This document shows positions 30,504-41,076 of a stretch of 64,000 bases of DNA, in pieces. Below the pieces are notes generated by a model. That model did not search any database and was not told where the DNA came from. It was given only the letters and a program-made list of their open reading frames with translations. The translations under genes and the position numbers were made by a program. The stretch covers positions 124,001 through 188,000 of the forward strand of contig OZ237771.1 of NCBI GenBank assembly GCA_965178125.1. Direction: 5' to 3'. The DNA comes from Bilabrum cf. latius (taxonomy: Eukaryota; Bigyra: Bicosoecida; Bigyra; Bicosoecida). How positions within the stretch are numbered: the first letter of the stretch is position 1; each line of letters starts with the position of its first letter.

Positions 30504-31897
30504 ATGCTATCTTATGATAATATAAATGACAGTATTCCAATCGCATATAGAAAATATAATTCTAATAATGCTCAATCAAAAAATAAAGTTTTATACATTG
30601 ACCAAAGTTTCCAAAGCAATGAGCTTAAACCAGAAGATATATCAGACGATAAATTAACGGCAATTTTTGGAACTCATGCATTAAGGTCATTAAAAGCTGA
30701 TGCCAGAGTGTACGCGCAACCTAGTCTCGTTAACAATCAGACATGGCAAGACCTGACAAAGCTGTGCCTGTGCGCTACCCTTGACCGGACTGACCGGGGC
30801 TGGGAAGAGCACGTGCACTACTCCGCCGAGGAGGAGGGGGTTGGGAGGGTGGGCAAAAATTACCCAATCTCCGCCCCTCTCCTGAACACAGAGAGGGTAT
30901 GCGCGTCATCGCAAGCAATCCGTTGGCTTGGTCGCACCTTCCCGGTCGCAACCGCCATCGGAACGCAACGAGACGTTCACGCGCTCCCACTCTGGCATCA
31001 ACACCGAACCCCATCCGGCGTTAGGATCAAAAAAAGGAAAAAAGGAATAAATTAGTAGAATTATACAACGGAACAGAAGAAGCTGAAAAATTCAAGGATG
31101 TGGAAATTAAAGATAATTCAAACTTTAGAGTTATTCCTTATGCTTTAGGGCATACAAAAGATGATTCATATAATAGATTTGTTTTCTTTTTGAATGGAGC
31201 TAGTGGATCGGGTAAAAGTTACTTTTCTAAAGAGATTCTAGAAATGGGGCGAATGTTTGGCATTAAAAAAATATATGTTATTACTGATATCAAAGACCCT
31301 AAATTTGGAAAAGTCAAATACTTAGATATTAATACTTTAGTTGGTGAAAATGTCACACATGAAGAAAGTAAAAAGGAATATGAAAAAGCTAAAATTAAGT
31401 TCAAATACAAAAAGAAAATGTATAAAGATAACCCCGAAATGCTAATGAATTTAGAATTAGCACTGCACGATATGAAACCTGAAGCTAATACAACTACTAA
31501 ATTTGAGTTTAAATTAGATTAGGAGCAAAGAAATGCTATATTTTAGGATTCAATAGTATTATTCGATGATTACGAGAGTAATTCAGACATTGAAAAGATT
31601 GAGTTCTTAAGAGATAATCTATTAACTAAAGGAAGGCACACAAAAACATCGCTTATTATTTGTAATCATAAAGGCTCAGACGGTGGACATATGAAACTTA
31701 TTAAGATAGAAACGACGGATTATGTGCTATTTAATAAGTCAAATGACCACGAAAGAGCCTATCTTCTCAGGACTTATCTTGGATTTAACAAAGAATAGAT
31801 TAAAAGGGTAAAACTAGCATTAAAAAAATCTAGATGGATTTCTATAAACCCTAATGAAGGTTTTGCTATTAGTCAGAAAGAGACATTTATGATATAA
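30504..31897 (+). CDS. FtsK/HerA-type genome-packaging ATPase, with a putative intron
   Basis: Proposed structure: exon 1 30504-30707, intron 30708-31024, exon 2 31025-31897 (TAA). TAG occurs at 31520, 31544 and 31796. Removing the GT...AG island joins the frame in phase 0 (SLKADAR to DQKKEKRNK), while reading through it shifts the frame and stops. Walker A is NGASGSGKSYFSKE, Walker B is SIVLFDDYE, and a downstream LIICNHKGSDGG fits sensor motifs. In this lineage the ATPase pumps DNA into the capsid. It is followed by the maturation protease. Confidence 0.87.
30708..31024 (+). mobile_element. GC-rich SINE-like island (copy 2), putative spliceosomal intron of the ATPase gene
   Basis: This 317-bp GC-rich island begins GTGTACGC and ends CATCCGGCGTTAG. 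Its right half aligns with the island at 22964-23142 (TCGCAAGC, GGTCGCAC, CGGTCGCAACC, ATCAACACCGAACCCCATCC). It lies in sense orientation, has GT and AG at its edges, and excision restores the ATPase frame exactly. A transposon-derived intron (introner) is the simplest reading. RNA evidence is lacking. Confidence 0.65.
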
Positions 31898-31919
31898 CTA
31901 TTTTCGAAACTATAATTAT

Positions 31920-32486
31920 ATGAATAGGGAAAAATTGAATAAATTAGTTAAAACATATTTAAGCCCCCAAGAATTAAAAGATTTATGGAACAAGCACCCG
32001 CACACAAAAGGTGACCCGCCTCGTGTTGTTTTGTATGATGATATCATTAAAGCCCCATCAATTGAAGCATTATTTCAAGGTGACAATAAATTAATTATCT
32101 TTTATCCCATGTCTCAACAAGGAAGTACGACAAGTGGACATTATACGGCATTAACTAAAGATGATAAAAAGAATGTTATTTACTTTTATGATTCTTACGG
32201 AGGGCTACCTGATGTAGGACAAAAAAAATACGCTAACTCAAATTTATACCAAGAACAAAATAATACCCTTATTAGACATTTACTAAATAGTGGTTATGAT
32301 GTTGATTATTCACCTTATAAACACCAAGGAGACGGAGATATCGCAACATGTGGAAGGCATAGCTTAAATAGAACTCATTTTAGCCAACTTTCAAACGATG
32401 AATATAATCAATTAATGAATGAAGCTAAAAAAGCAGTTAATGGTCATCATTCACTAGATGAAATAGTAAGTATGACATTCAATTAA
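31920..32486 (+). CDS. adenain-like maturation cysteine protease (188 aa)
   Basis: ATG 31920 to TAA 32484-32486, no TAG. A His in STTSGHYTALTKD (about residue 76), an acidic residue in IYFYDSYGG (about 97) and a Cys in DIATCGRHSLNR (about 144) give the order His-Asp-Cys of the Ulp1/adenain fold used by adenoviruses and polinton/virophage proteases. It should trim precursors at (M/I/L)xGG sites. Two such sites are seen, in the proteins at 25152 and 32565. It lies 22 bp after the ATPase. Confidence 0.88.
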   Translation: MNREKLNKLVKTYLSPQELKDLWNKHPHTKGDPPRVVLYDDIIKAPSIEALFQGDNKLIIFYPMSQQGSTTSGHYTALTKDDKKNVIYFYDSYGGLPDVGQKKYANSNLYQEQNNTLIRHLLNSGYDVDYSPYKHQGDGDIATCGRHSLNRTHFSQLSNDEYNQLMNEAKKAVNGHHSLDEIVSMTFN

Positions 32487-32564
32487 TAAAATATTGTTAT
32501 GTATTAATAAACCTCAAATTTCTTATTTAAGGTATATTAACTTATATTAAAAATTCTTTTTTAT

Positions 32565-32903
32565 TTACATTTTATCTAAAAGTTTCTTAAGCTATGCTTT
32601 GCTCATTGCTTTACCTCCTTTTTTACCTGAACCAACTTCTAGCAATTCACCGCCTCTTTTCTTAGTTGCTTTCTTCTTCTTGTTTCCATAACCGAAGCTA
32701 TTCGCCAGATCGCCAAAAGGAGTGCCATCGGCTACGACAGGAGCAAGTCCTGAGTTTCTTAAGACTCTTGATGCAGTTCTTGCTTGTGGACTCTTGAGCA
32801 TATCACCGAGCCAAGTTAAACCAGACCATACACGGTTACCCATATCACCCCACCAAGAACCACCTACAATATGGTTATTTTGAGCGTTGTTCTTAGAGAA
32901 CAT
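32565..32903 (-). CDS. small protein VI-like virion peptide downstream of the capsid gene (112 aa)
   Basis: ATG 32903 to TAA 32565, TAG at 32592. A short propeptide ends in HIVGG-SWWGDM, fitting the adenain cleavage consensus, and a Trp-rich amphipathic segment follows (SWWGDMGNRVWSGLTWLGD). The C-terminus is Lys/Gly-rich. It starts 40 bp after the capsid TGA and lies in the same frame, with no other stop between them. It could be an independent membrane-lytic peptide or, by TGA readthrough, a capsid C-terminal extension. Confidence 0.65.
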
Positions 32904-32942
32904 AACAGGAGACCTAGCAAGGACTTCACTTGAAAGTAAAGG

Positions 32943-34361
32943 TCAATCAGATTTATAAGTTCCATTATCTGACTCATTATATAATACAAGGTCATCGTAA
33001 TAAGCCATTACCTTAAGGGTATAAATTCCCCCCGCGTCTTGTCCTGCGGGGCAGTTCATAGTTGCTTTTACAGTAACAGTGAAGGTATGGTTTGCGTGAG
33101 AAATAAAGGATTGTTGAGATGCAGCGGGAACATCATCAGGTTTAATAATAATGAATGAACCAGCCCCAAATTGACCACTTGCTATCTATTGTTGGGCGAA
33201 TTTAGCATATCTTTCATTATATCCGTTCTTAGTAGACATTTCATAAAGTTGATGCTAACTATAATTATTGAAAATATCGGTTTTCTGTGCTGTGTCAATT
33301 GTGAGCTTTGATATATTTGCGTATTGATCAGATTCACTATAACTTTTACCATTAACAGCCTTATTTCTCTTAGCATAAATGAATAATGCGGTAGGAACGC
33401 TATCTAATACAAATGAACCACTTGAAACCGTTACGGGAACAGGTAGATAAGGATCAGCTCCGACGGTTAACTCAACACTTTTTGAAGCTTGTCTCTTTAA
33501 TTCTGGAGCATTCCATACAATCTATTTAGGAATATCTAAGTTTAGAGATGGATTCCATGTGTGCACTAAAAGATGGAATTCTGCGTCAGTACAAGCAACT
33601 GAGGTAGCATCCTAAACGTTAGCCTTATCAACAACTAGGAACTCGCCAACTTGTCCAACAATGGCATCCATATCAAACTCAGCCTTAAAATTTTTAAGAT
33701 TTCTAAAAGGAACGGGGTTCTCTTGTTGATATTGGAAAGGTTGAGCAAATACAGCCTCGCGATATACAAGCTCAATTGTAAAATCATCAGCCCCATTTTT
33801 TGTTATTTTCTTGATATCCCAGTTATTGCCTAAACCGTTAGATGATACAGTATCTATAGCATTGAATCCCTCTTTAAGGGAATTGTTGGCATAGGTACTA
33901 TCATAACTAGTTGAAAGTTGACCCGCGGGAGCATCAGACACACGCATAAGTTGGGCAAGTGGTTGAGTATTAGCCATAGCTTCGGCAATATCAGCGGGCC
34001 TAGAAGTGAATTCATGACCGTTTAACTCAACTCTAGCATTTGATAAGCGTCTATTTAGTGCTAACTATCTAATACCAATTTTACCGAAAAGATCAGAAAC
34101 ATCAGTTAAATTCTAAGTTCCAGTAAGTCTAAGGGTTAAACCTGCTTCTAACATTGGGGTGGATTCTACGTTTCCAAGTGGAAAGTTATACTGAAATCTT
34201 ACAGTTCCAGCTTCGCCATTTGATGGTTTAGATGCAGCGGGAATTCTTCGTCTTACTGATTCGTTATTGGACATTCTAGCCCCAAGCATTACATCCTCGG
34301 GCTTTTTAAACTTTTCGTTAGAGTTAGCTAATAGAACGGTGTTTTTATAGTAACTTGACAT
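32943..34361 (-). CDS. major capsid protein, double jelly-roll type (472 aa)
   Basis: ATG 34361 to TGA 32943, TAG at 34113, 34065, 33612, 33522, 33255 and 33186. The assignment rests on size, on position beside penton, protease and ATPase, and on motifs seen in this capsid class: ARVELNGHEF near residue 112, a PTALFIYAKRN strand, and HQLYEMSTKNGYNERYAKF near 370 followed by a strand rich in Phe and Ile. It builds the hexagonal capsomers. It is preceded by a strong late-type promoter. Confidence 0.85.
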
Positions 34362-34388
34362 AATAAACTATATATAGAAAAAAATTTC
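34362..34388 (-). promoter_or_regulatory. late-type promoter of the major capsid gene
   Basis: Reading towards the gene: AAATTTTTTTCTATATATAG then TTTATTATG. It is the clearest copy of the T-run/TCTA/TATATAG element. Mavirus genes and late genes of its helper CroV are known to share a TCTA-centred motif. Confidence 0.7.
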
Positions 34389-34403
34389 TTATATATTTCT
34401 TTA

Positions 34404-35291
34404 TTATTCTCTCATAAAATATAATTTAATATCAATTTGAGAGTTAGAATTTAGAGCTATAGAGTGTCCCACATTATTATAATCATACCAAAAGAAATCT
34501 AAATAAAATGAATTTATATTTTTAGATTCTTTGAAGTTATGCCAAATATGGTCTTTATCTCTTGCACTATACTTAATTAAACTTATAGGCTAATTATTCG
34601 CTTGTTGAACGTCAAAATCTACCAAGAAAGTAGCCGTATCTTCACTTCCAGCGATTGCATCTGGTTGATTAAATGGAGGAGGTAAAAGTTCATTTTCAGT
34701 TGGAAGATTTGACTTTATAACTATTCTCGATACAGGACTCATTAGCTCTAAAGTTGCTACATATTGCGTCTCTTCGTCTTTATCAAGCTCAACATAGTAA
34801 GGACTAGATAATACAGATTCATAATTAAAAGTTGGCATATAAGTGAATAAATCGTCATTGAATCCAATTTTCCAAGCAGAACGAAAACCAACTGCAGAGT
34901 TAATAGTAAATTTATTAGTTGTCTCATCAAATGTCATAGTTGGAACATCCCCTATTGAAAGAGTTGTACATAATGTATCAAAAGTATTAGAAATAGCAGA
35001 TGCTACATCGTGATAATCGTAAATATATCCGTCGACGTCATCGTATGCGGAAAAATCCACCGTCTCTGATGTTACTACACCAGATGAAATATTTTGAAAT
35101 GAAATCGTAGGAGTATTTAATTTTGGATCAAATAAAGGTAAAAGAATCTTGTTCATAATTAATCGTTCTACTGAAATAAGCCAACCGCTAGTATCGCTTA
35201 TAACGTCTGACTATCTATTTATATTAACTCTAGCAAGAGATGATATTCCATTCACTCCATGCACCTATCCTGTTAAATATTTATGACTCAT
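34404..35291 (-). CDS. penton (minor capsid) protein, single jelly-roll (295 aa)
   Basis: ATG 35291 to TAA 34404, TAG at 35265, 35211 and 34590. The beta-rich protein includes ILLPLFDPKLNTPTISF, YIYDYHDVASAISNTF and SRIVIKSNLP, patterns found in penton proteins of virophages and polinton-like viruses. It lies directly upstream of the capsid gene on the same strand. It would occupy the fivefold vertices. Under the standard code only a central 188-codon piece is visible. Confidence 0.78.
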
Positions 35292-35318
35292 AATACAACT
35301 TATATAGAAAAAAATATT
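35292..35318 (-). promoter_or_regulatory. late-type promoter of the penton gene
   Basis: AATATTTTTTTCTATATAAG followed by TTGTATTATG, nearly the same as the capsid promoter. Confidence 0.65.
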
Positions 35319-35371
35319 AAAATAGTAACCATAAAAAACCAATAAATAAATAGTAAACATAGATAATAATT

Positions 35372-36322
35372 TTACTTTTTTTTTAGCAATAACTAAATAC
35401 TTATTATTTCCGTATTTGGATAATTGAGTTTATCAAAATCACAAGATAACACGAATATATTATCATTCTTTAGTAATAGTGAATTTAGTTGATTTATTCT
35501 TTTATTCTAATACATGTCTTTATTAGTAGGAATAAACAAAATGTAAGACTCTTTTTTTGATAATTCTATATCTAATAGAGATGATAAATCAATAATTGGA
35601 TAATCACTTACAAGTTTTAAATACTCGTTGTTTATTTCTTTACCTTCAATATTTGAAATAGAAAAATTACCTAATAATATATTTTTACAATTTTTTAATT
35701 CTAAGCTTTTACTATTCTATTTAATAACCTCAAGTAGTTTCTTTAGTTGATTGGTTCTAATATTTGTATTATCAATATATAATAAATCATCAGTTAGAGA
35801 ACATGTAAACATACTAAATACGTAGTTTTTTATTTTTATATTTGCTATTAGCACATGTTCATTGTGTATTATTGACTATGGATTAAATAAATCATAATAA
35901 CTATAATTTTCAAATGGATATGATGAGATTATTACTTTATCATATTTTTTATAATTTTTATCAACAGTTTCAGAATCCCAAGAAGTCTTTATATTTGAAG
36001 AATCAATAGATAATATACTATTTCCATCGTTTAACTCATCAAATGAAGGAACTATATGAAATCTCAAATCTTCTTTTTTATTTCTGATATTAAACTCTTT
36101 ATAAAATTCAATAATTGCTAATTTATGATTTAATCCCTCGAGTGATATAATTGCTTTAGGATATTTAAAAATTTCATCTAAAATTATTTCAATATTTTCG
36201 CTTAAACTGAATGATTTTGTTATATTCGTGGAAATATTGACTAATTTAATAGTGTTATCAGATGAAAATTGTTTAGTGAGTATACTCCCCATATGTAATA
36301 TAACAAGATTAAAACATGACAT
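35372..36322 (-). CDS. viral protein of unknown function adjoining the right inverted repeat (316 aa)
   Basis: ATG 36322, or more likely ATG 36292 just outside the inverted repeat, to TAA 35372. TAG occurs at 35876, 35717, 35507 and 35393. The first start lies 15 bp inside the terminal repeat. The predicted fold is mixed alpha/beta, with leucine-rich strands (KNILLGNFSISNIEGKE). No signature is recognised. Because of its place next to the terminus a terminal protein is conceivable, but nothing in the sequence shows it. Confidence 0.62.
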
Positions 36323-36790
36323 ACTCGCAAAATTTAATATATTTCTTATATCAAATTTCGCTTAACCATCATGTGAGTAACCTGAATGAAATATTCCAAA
36401 TTGTAGATGTCTTCACTTTTTGTTTGTAACTCCCCCATGTTTTCTATTTTTTGTTTTACTTATTAAGCTCTACTATCACTTTTTACTATCTGATTTTTAC
36501 TTAGGGAAAGGGAGAACCTCGTACGGAAATTTTTTTGAAACTCTCTCTCTATGTATATATTTATTAATAATTTTTTTTTTTTTGATACTAAAATATATTT
36601 TAATTCTAAACATGCACTCCCTCCTCCCTCTCCTCTATTTAATAATTCTTATTATTGATTTTCTTTCTTTTTATCTCTACTGAAATTGTCAAGAGCAAAT
36701 GAAGCGGAGCGAAATTTGTGATATTGAGATAATAATTTATCGATAGATAACAAATTATTAGTGCGAGGCATAGCCGACACGGGGGGGGGG
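36308..36790. repeat. right terminal inverted repeat (483 bp)
   Basis: Reverse complement of 15538-16020 with equal length. It ends in ten G, followed by the AATCT duplication at 36791-36795. Confidence 0.95.
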
Positions 36791-36795
36791 AATCT

Positions 36796-38460
36796 GCCTA
36801 GACTCTACCTCCATGCATGGCTCACTGGTGTGTCCAGTTCAAGGTTTGCGACAAGGAAGGCTTGCGGCTCATTCAATTGTTACCACCTGTCCTTGACCTA
36901 AACTTATAGATTGTATCTGGTAAACTCGGGAGGCAGCGGACCAGAACGAGCAGATCCTATTCTTGCAACATCATGGCGTTTGTCATAAATCAAATGAGAG
37001 AGACTTGGCCGATGAAACTCAAAGATCATTGTTTTGAATGATACCAAACCATGCTTCCTGCGAATCATGCGTTTAAACGAATGTTGGACGCCTTCAAGGG
37101 TCCGTTCTTGCTGTCATCTGGCCTCGATCCACCGATTTCATCGCGTAGACCTTCCGATTCAAGGACCTAGAGCTCGGTCTAGTGAACACTTTGAATTACA
37201 TTCTAGTATTGTGCGCTTTTTTCTCGACTGGGTCGTTATTTTGATTTGGATTCGGATAGCAACGAAGCCAAGGGTTACATCGCGAGATCAGTTCAATGCA
37301 CGCTTGTCGGTCAGTAGTGCAGGAAAACCTGTATTATCGCGACATTTTGACACAACGAAATTGAAATCGAGTGGTCTACCCACGGGGGTCAGGGCAAACT
37401 TTGTGATTTCGTATTGATGGAGAGATGCAATATTACTATTGATGCCCGCCCTACCTTGGCGCAACCTGGGGCACTGGCATTTCCGTGTTTCCCCCTTTGA
37501 CATTGTCTTTTAATTGATTGCGTGAAGAATCGACGGTTGGTTACATACATCAGTAGACTGAGAGGTGCAGCTAGCCTCGTCCAGAACCGCTAAGCTTGCA
37601 TTAGATGCAGTTTACTCATTGGAATCTGGAATATGCCGTCTATGATTCCTAGCAGCTTTTCTAAAGCCATACCATAGCTAGCCGCTCTTCTGGTTGCACT
37701 TGGTATTGCGTACGCCTGCTACTAGTCTCTTTGACTTTTAGGTTCGACATCTGTTCCACCGTTCTTACCAATATTCTACTACCACGGCCCAGCAGGTAGC
37801 AATGCATATAAATTTGGAAGAACATGTAGTGCCAGCTGATTTTGGTACCTCGTAAATCCAAGCTGCTTCCGCATGTCGCTAGGCGGTGCTAACCTCCTGT
37901 TGCCAAGGCAAGGAGCCCGCTCTGATGCCTAACTGGAGATAGCCTGAATTGGTTCACGCACATACGTGGCATTATCTTGTTTGTGTGCTGTATCGTCATA
38001 AATCTGCCAGACATGCCGTCCGGGTACTCTTCCGACCCACATGTCGCTCAGTTGGTGAGGCCAGCGAGGTCTCTACAGGATGGGCTCTCGGAGGAAACCA
38101 ACTGCAACCATGCGTGACTGCCTGCAAAATTAGGGTGCTGTGTACAACGTGTGATATCATCAATAAAAAGAAATTGAAGGTTAATCCAAAAGGATAGGGC
38201 CTCTTCGTTCGTCACTCCAAGCCTATGACCACCTGGAGCCGACTTCGAATTCTAACACCATTCGTTGCCCGCCGTTGCCACGTGCCCAAATCCTGACCCC
38301 ATCCGGATCGGACCATACGCCCGGTATGCACAATGATCAGACGGCACGAAATCGCCATACCATACCATACATCTATACAACTTATCATTGGACCGTGTTG
38401 CCCTTGAATCCCCCGTCAGTGGGCGCTCTAGACGCGGCCTTGCGGAAAGTGATGGGCTGT
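36796..38460. repeat. host segmental repeat, block B copy 2
   Basis: This block is homologous to 2336-3890, for example about 37050-37175 against 2605-2730 and 37950-38020 against 3455-3530. It continues block A copy 2 after the provirus. Its last part (38385-38460) is the 3' end of the membrane-protein gene. The small open frames in it are not conserved between the copies and I do not call them genes. Confidence 0.8.
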
Positions 38461-39731
38461 TGAGTCATTGGTCTGCTGGAGGTTGTCGAAGTGCCATTTT
38501 GCAAGTAGCCTGGGCCTACGTCTACAGGATAATGTCTGCTGTCCCCGAGTATGATTAGAGGCTCTTTGGTCAGACCTGCTTCATCCTTAGAACTAGTGTT
38601 GCCTTTCTGGTGGCACCGGCACATGGATATCAGCCCGAGTACGCCAAAAAGCAGGCCAAAGAAGATCCCACCGAACGTTGTTGCGGTATGAATGAGTCCG
38701 CCGGCGTCCTCGGAAATAGAAATGAACTGCTGCCAGCCGGTTGACGGTTTCATGAACACGCATGACGAGGGATCACAAGCCTCCACGTACCTAGAGTAGG
38801 AAGGAGTATAAGGTATGGGGCCGCGAGAGTCGGTCGCGTTGCCTTGTACCCCGAAGCTCTCGATTGACATGTTTCCGACCCATCCCTGATGCATCATGAA
38901 GATACTCTGCGACGGCTCCACGCCTTCTCCGTAGTCTCGGTAAGTCCACTACCGGGCTGTCTCATAGTCCGCAGCCAGCTCTTCGAAATTCGTCCCGGGA
39001 AGCCACTCAGCAGCATCACGTAGATAGGCGGGGTCGGTGAGGTTCTGCCAACTCGGCATGTACAGTGGAGCTGACTATGCAGCAATATTGATGCTCTGGA
39101 TCACCTTAAAATTTATGTCGTTGAAGCTGAGGAACATGTCATCTCGAGAGGGAAGGTTCGAGTGCATCATGGTCATGTCGTTGAGAGCCGTGTACAGCCG
39201 TGTAACGATCCCAATCGATGTGGCAGCCAAGTTGGCGTAGGCGGGGTCGTAGTGTCGGCTGCTCTAGTTGTACTACCCACCGAACGTGACCGAAGCGACC
39301 TCGGGAAAAGAACCGATGTAGCTTGTCTTGACGTATTCCATCGGCACGTCGATGAATACTCGGCCTTTTCCCACCCCGGGGCAGAGCAAGGGCACGCGAT
39401 ACCTCCCGATATACGAAGGACCATTCAGCACTGCGATTTCCTCTTTTGGAACGGACCCAGGGAGATACGGGTTCACGACTCCTGCGAAGCATTCCGAATG
39501 CAATGGCCTTACAACGACCTCTAGCTGCGGCGAGCAGTCGCATTGGAACGAGGCCGAATCATTGATGTGGCGCTCAATCTCAACAGCTGAAAGGTTTTTG
39601 CGACCATTCGATAGTGGGGCATACAACTGCATTGTATGGACAGGCGGGTTGTGCAGCGCCACAGTCGCTGTGTACGAAAAGATTGCTACTGTTGCGAGGA
39701 CAAGTAGCACCATGTGTGTTGCCGATTGCAT
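38385..39731 (-). CDS. host single-pass membrane protein of unknown function (448 aa)
   Basis: ATG 39731 to TGA 38385, TAG at 39273, 39264, 39075 and 38949. There is an N-terminal signal anchor (MVLLVLATVAIFSY), a large extracellular part with paired Cys (FQCDCSP, EACDPSSC) and a C-terminal membrane helix (FGGIFFGLLFGVLGLISM). A short cytosolic tail follows. No family is recognised. The last codons lie in the duplicated block B and a decayed copy exists near 3800-3870. Confidence 0.72.
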
Positions 39732-40102
39732 CTGCTATACAGGATCATCGTCCCGCATGCGACAAGGCAAGAGCCTCCCAAGAATTGCAAGTACTGTTCC
39801 TGCACACGTGCTTTCTTTCCTTCTGCTCGGCTCCTGCGTTAGTTGCTCGTTGCTTTCCATGTTCGGCATTCCACTGCGATGTACACAGACTTAAACATCC
39901 GTAGCACAAGTTACTCATCGAACCATCAGCCATTAACTCCTTTGGCACTATGGATGCTGACTGGCAAATGTACATACACTCACCCGACAAGATTGCTAGA
40001 TCTATTTGTGTTTTCGCAAGATCACAAATTTGGTATTCATGAAACAAAACGCTACAATACCCCAGGCGTGTCGTCCTACAACAGCGTGTATACCGTACAT
40101 TG
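39732..40102. other. intergenic, no feature seen
   Basis: This stretch lies between the divergent membrane-protein gene and the candidate exon at 40123. Only short, poorly supported frames are present. Confidence 0.4.
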
Positions 40103-40122
40103 TACTCACGGATCCTGCAGGA

Positions 40123-40717
40123 CCATGCCAGGCACCTCAATTTCGTCTCAAAGTGGTCGAGTAGGGCTGCAGCGAAGGCCAACAGGGAGCTCGTAAGGGC
40201 GGTTCGGGAGGACTTTGCCAGCATGGCCGCAGGGGCAGCCGAAAGCAACATCCTCGTCGTGGCTATCGCCACCGCCAAAGCAGGGTTGGTCAAGGACGGG
40301 CAGCGGGACGAAATACCGGCAGCAGTCGCCGGAGGGAACGTGAATGCTGACACTACCCAGGGGGAGATGGGTCCTCAGGGTGGAGCTCCGGTGGTTAAGT
40401 CTAGGCCATTGCAGCTGAAGCATGAATTCCGGAAGGTCCCGGGCCCTCGTCACATACGTTTCTTCGTGATACCTAGCGCAATTGACTTTATTTCACAAAA
40501 TATCAGACCTCTCAGTGTGGTGGGCTGGTCTCAAAGGCGGTGTGCTTCAGGGGGAGCACTTGTCTGTACTTCCAGGGGCCTGCCGGTGGGGGCGAGAGCC
40601 GGAGCGAATATTGCTTATCACATGTCATATGTCCCTAGCAGTCTTTCCACTCTAGTCTCTGGTAAAGATCTTGGAAGTGGCCGTAGCGGGGGGACTTGTT
40701 GCATCGCATCATCGTAG
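40123..40717 (+). CDS. candidate exon(s) of an unrecognised host gene
   Basis: An acceptor-like CCTGCAG at 40116-40122 precedes an open frame with coding-like Ala/Arg/Glu helices (KANRELVRAVREDFASM, NILVVAIATAKAG) to about residue 110. The rest of the frame, to a TAG at 40715, looks less coding-like and may be intron. There is no ATG at a sensible place and no family match. Treat it as a hint only. Confidence 0.25.
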
Positions 40718-41076
40718 CCAGCCCCTCATGCGGCTCATGCGGCATGCCATGTGCTCGGGGGCGGCTTCGATGGCTCCTACAGACGTGAATGTGCGGGTTT
40801 CTTGCTTTGTTTCATGACTGGTCGCGAGCCAGTGTCACAGTGAGACTAAGGTGGAACGCTTCTTGCAGCGGGCAGTCAAGGAAACGCATGATGGATCATC
40901 GATGGTGTCTTCTCAATCATTTCTGCCCGCTATCAGTCTCGCCGCTATCATGCTTTAACTGTGTCGTACTCTACGCGGGACTCTGCATCCTCGGTCGCTA
41001 GTCTATCTTCATCTTGATCGATGTCATCGGAGGTTGCAACCGAGGATGTCATCGGGAGCTCCACATTTCCCGCAAC
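40718..41076. other. intergenic, no feature seen
   Basis: Upstream region of hisG. No gene or repeat is recognised. Confidence 0.4.

Larger units (their letters stand above)
15538..36790. mobile_element. endogenous Polinton/mavirus-like virus (provirus), 21,253 bp
   Basis: The element is AT-rich inside GC-rich host DNA. It has 483-bp terminal inverted repeats starting with ten C and ending with ten G, and a 5-bp target duplication AATCT (15533-15537 and 36791-36795). It encodes the hallmark set of the polinton/virophage lineage: retroviral-type integrase, pPolB, SF3 helicase, FtsK-type packaging ATPase, adenain-like protease, major capsid and penton. Lipase, GIY-YIG and fibre-like genes are added. 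TCTA-centred promoters are shared with mavirus. All frames are open when UAG is read as sense, so it may be functional. Whether it is a true virophage or a polinton-like virus needs capsid phylogeny. Confidence 0.93.

Noticed and set aside
36796-38384. Small open frames conserved between the two B blocks (for example near 37050)
   Set aside because: Similarity is that of the whole duplicated DNA, frames differ in ends between copies, and no bias toward synonymous change was noticed.
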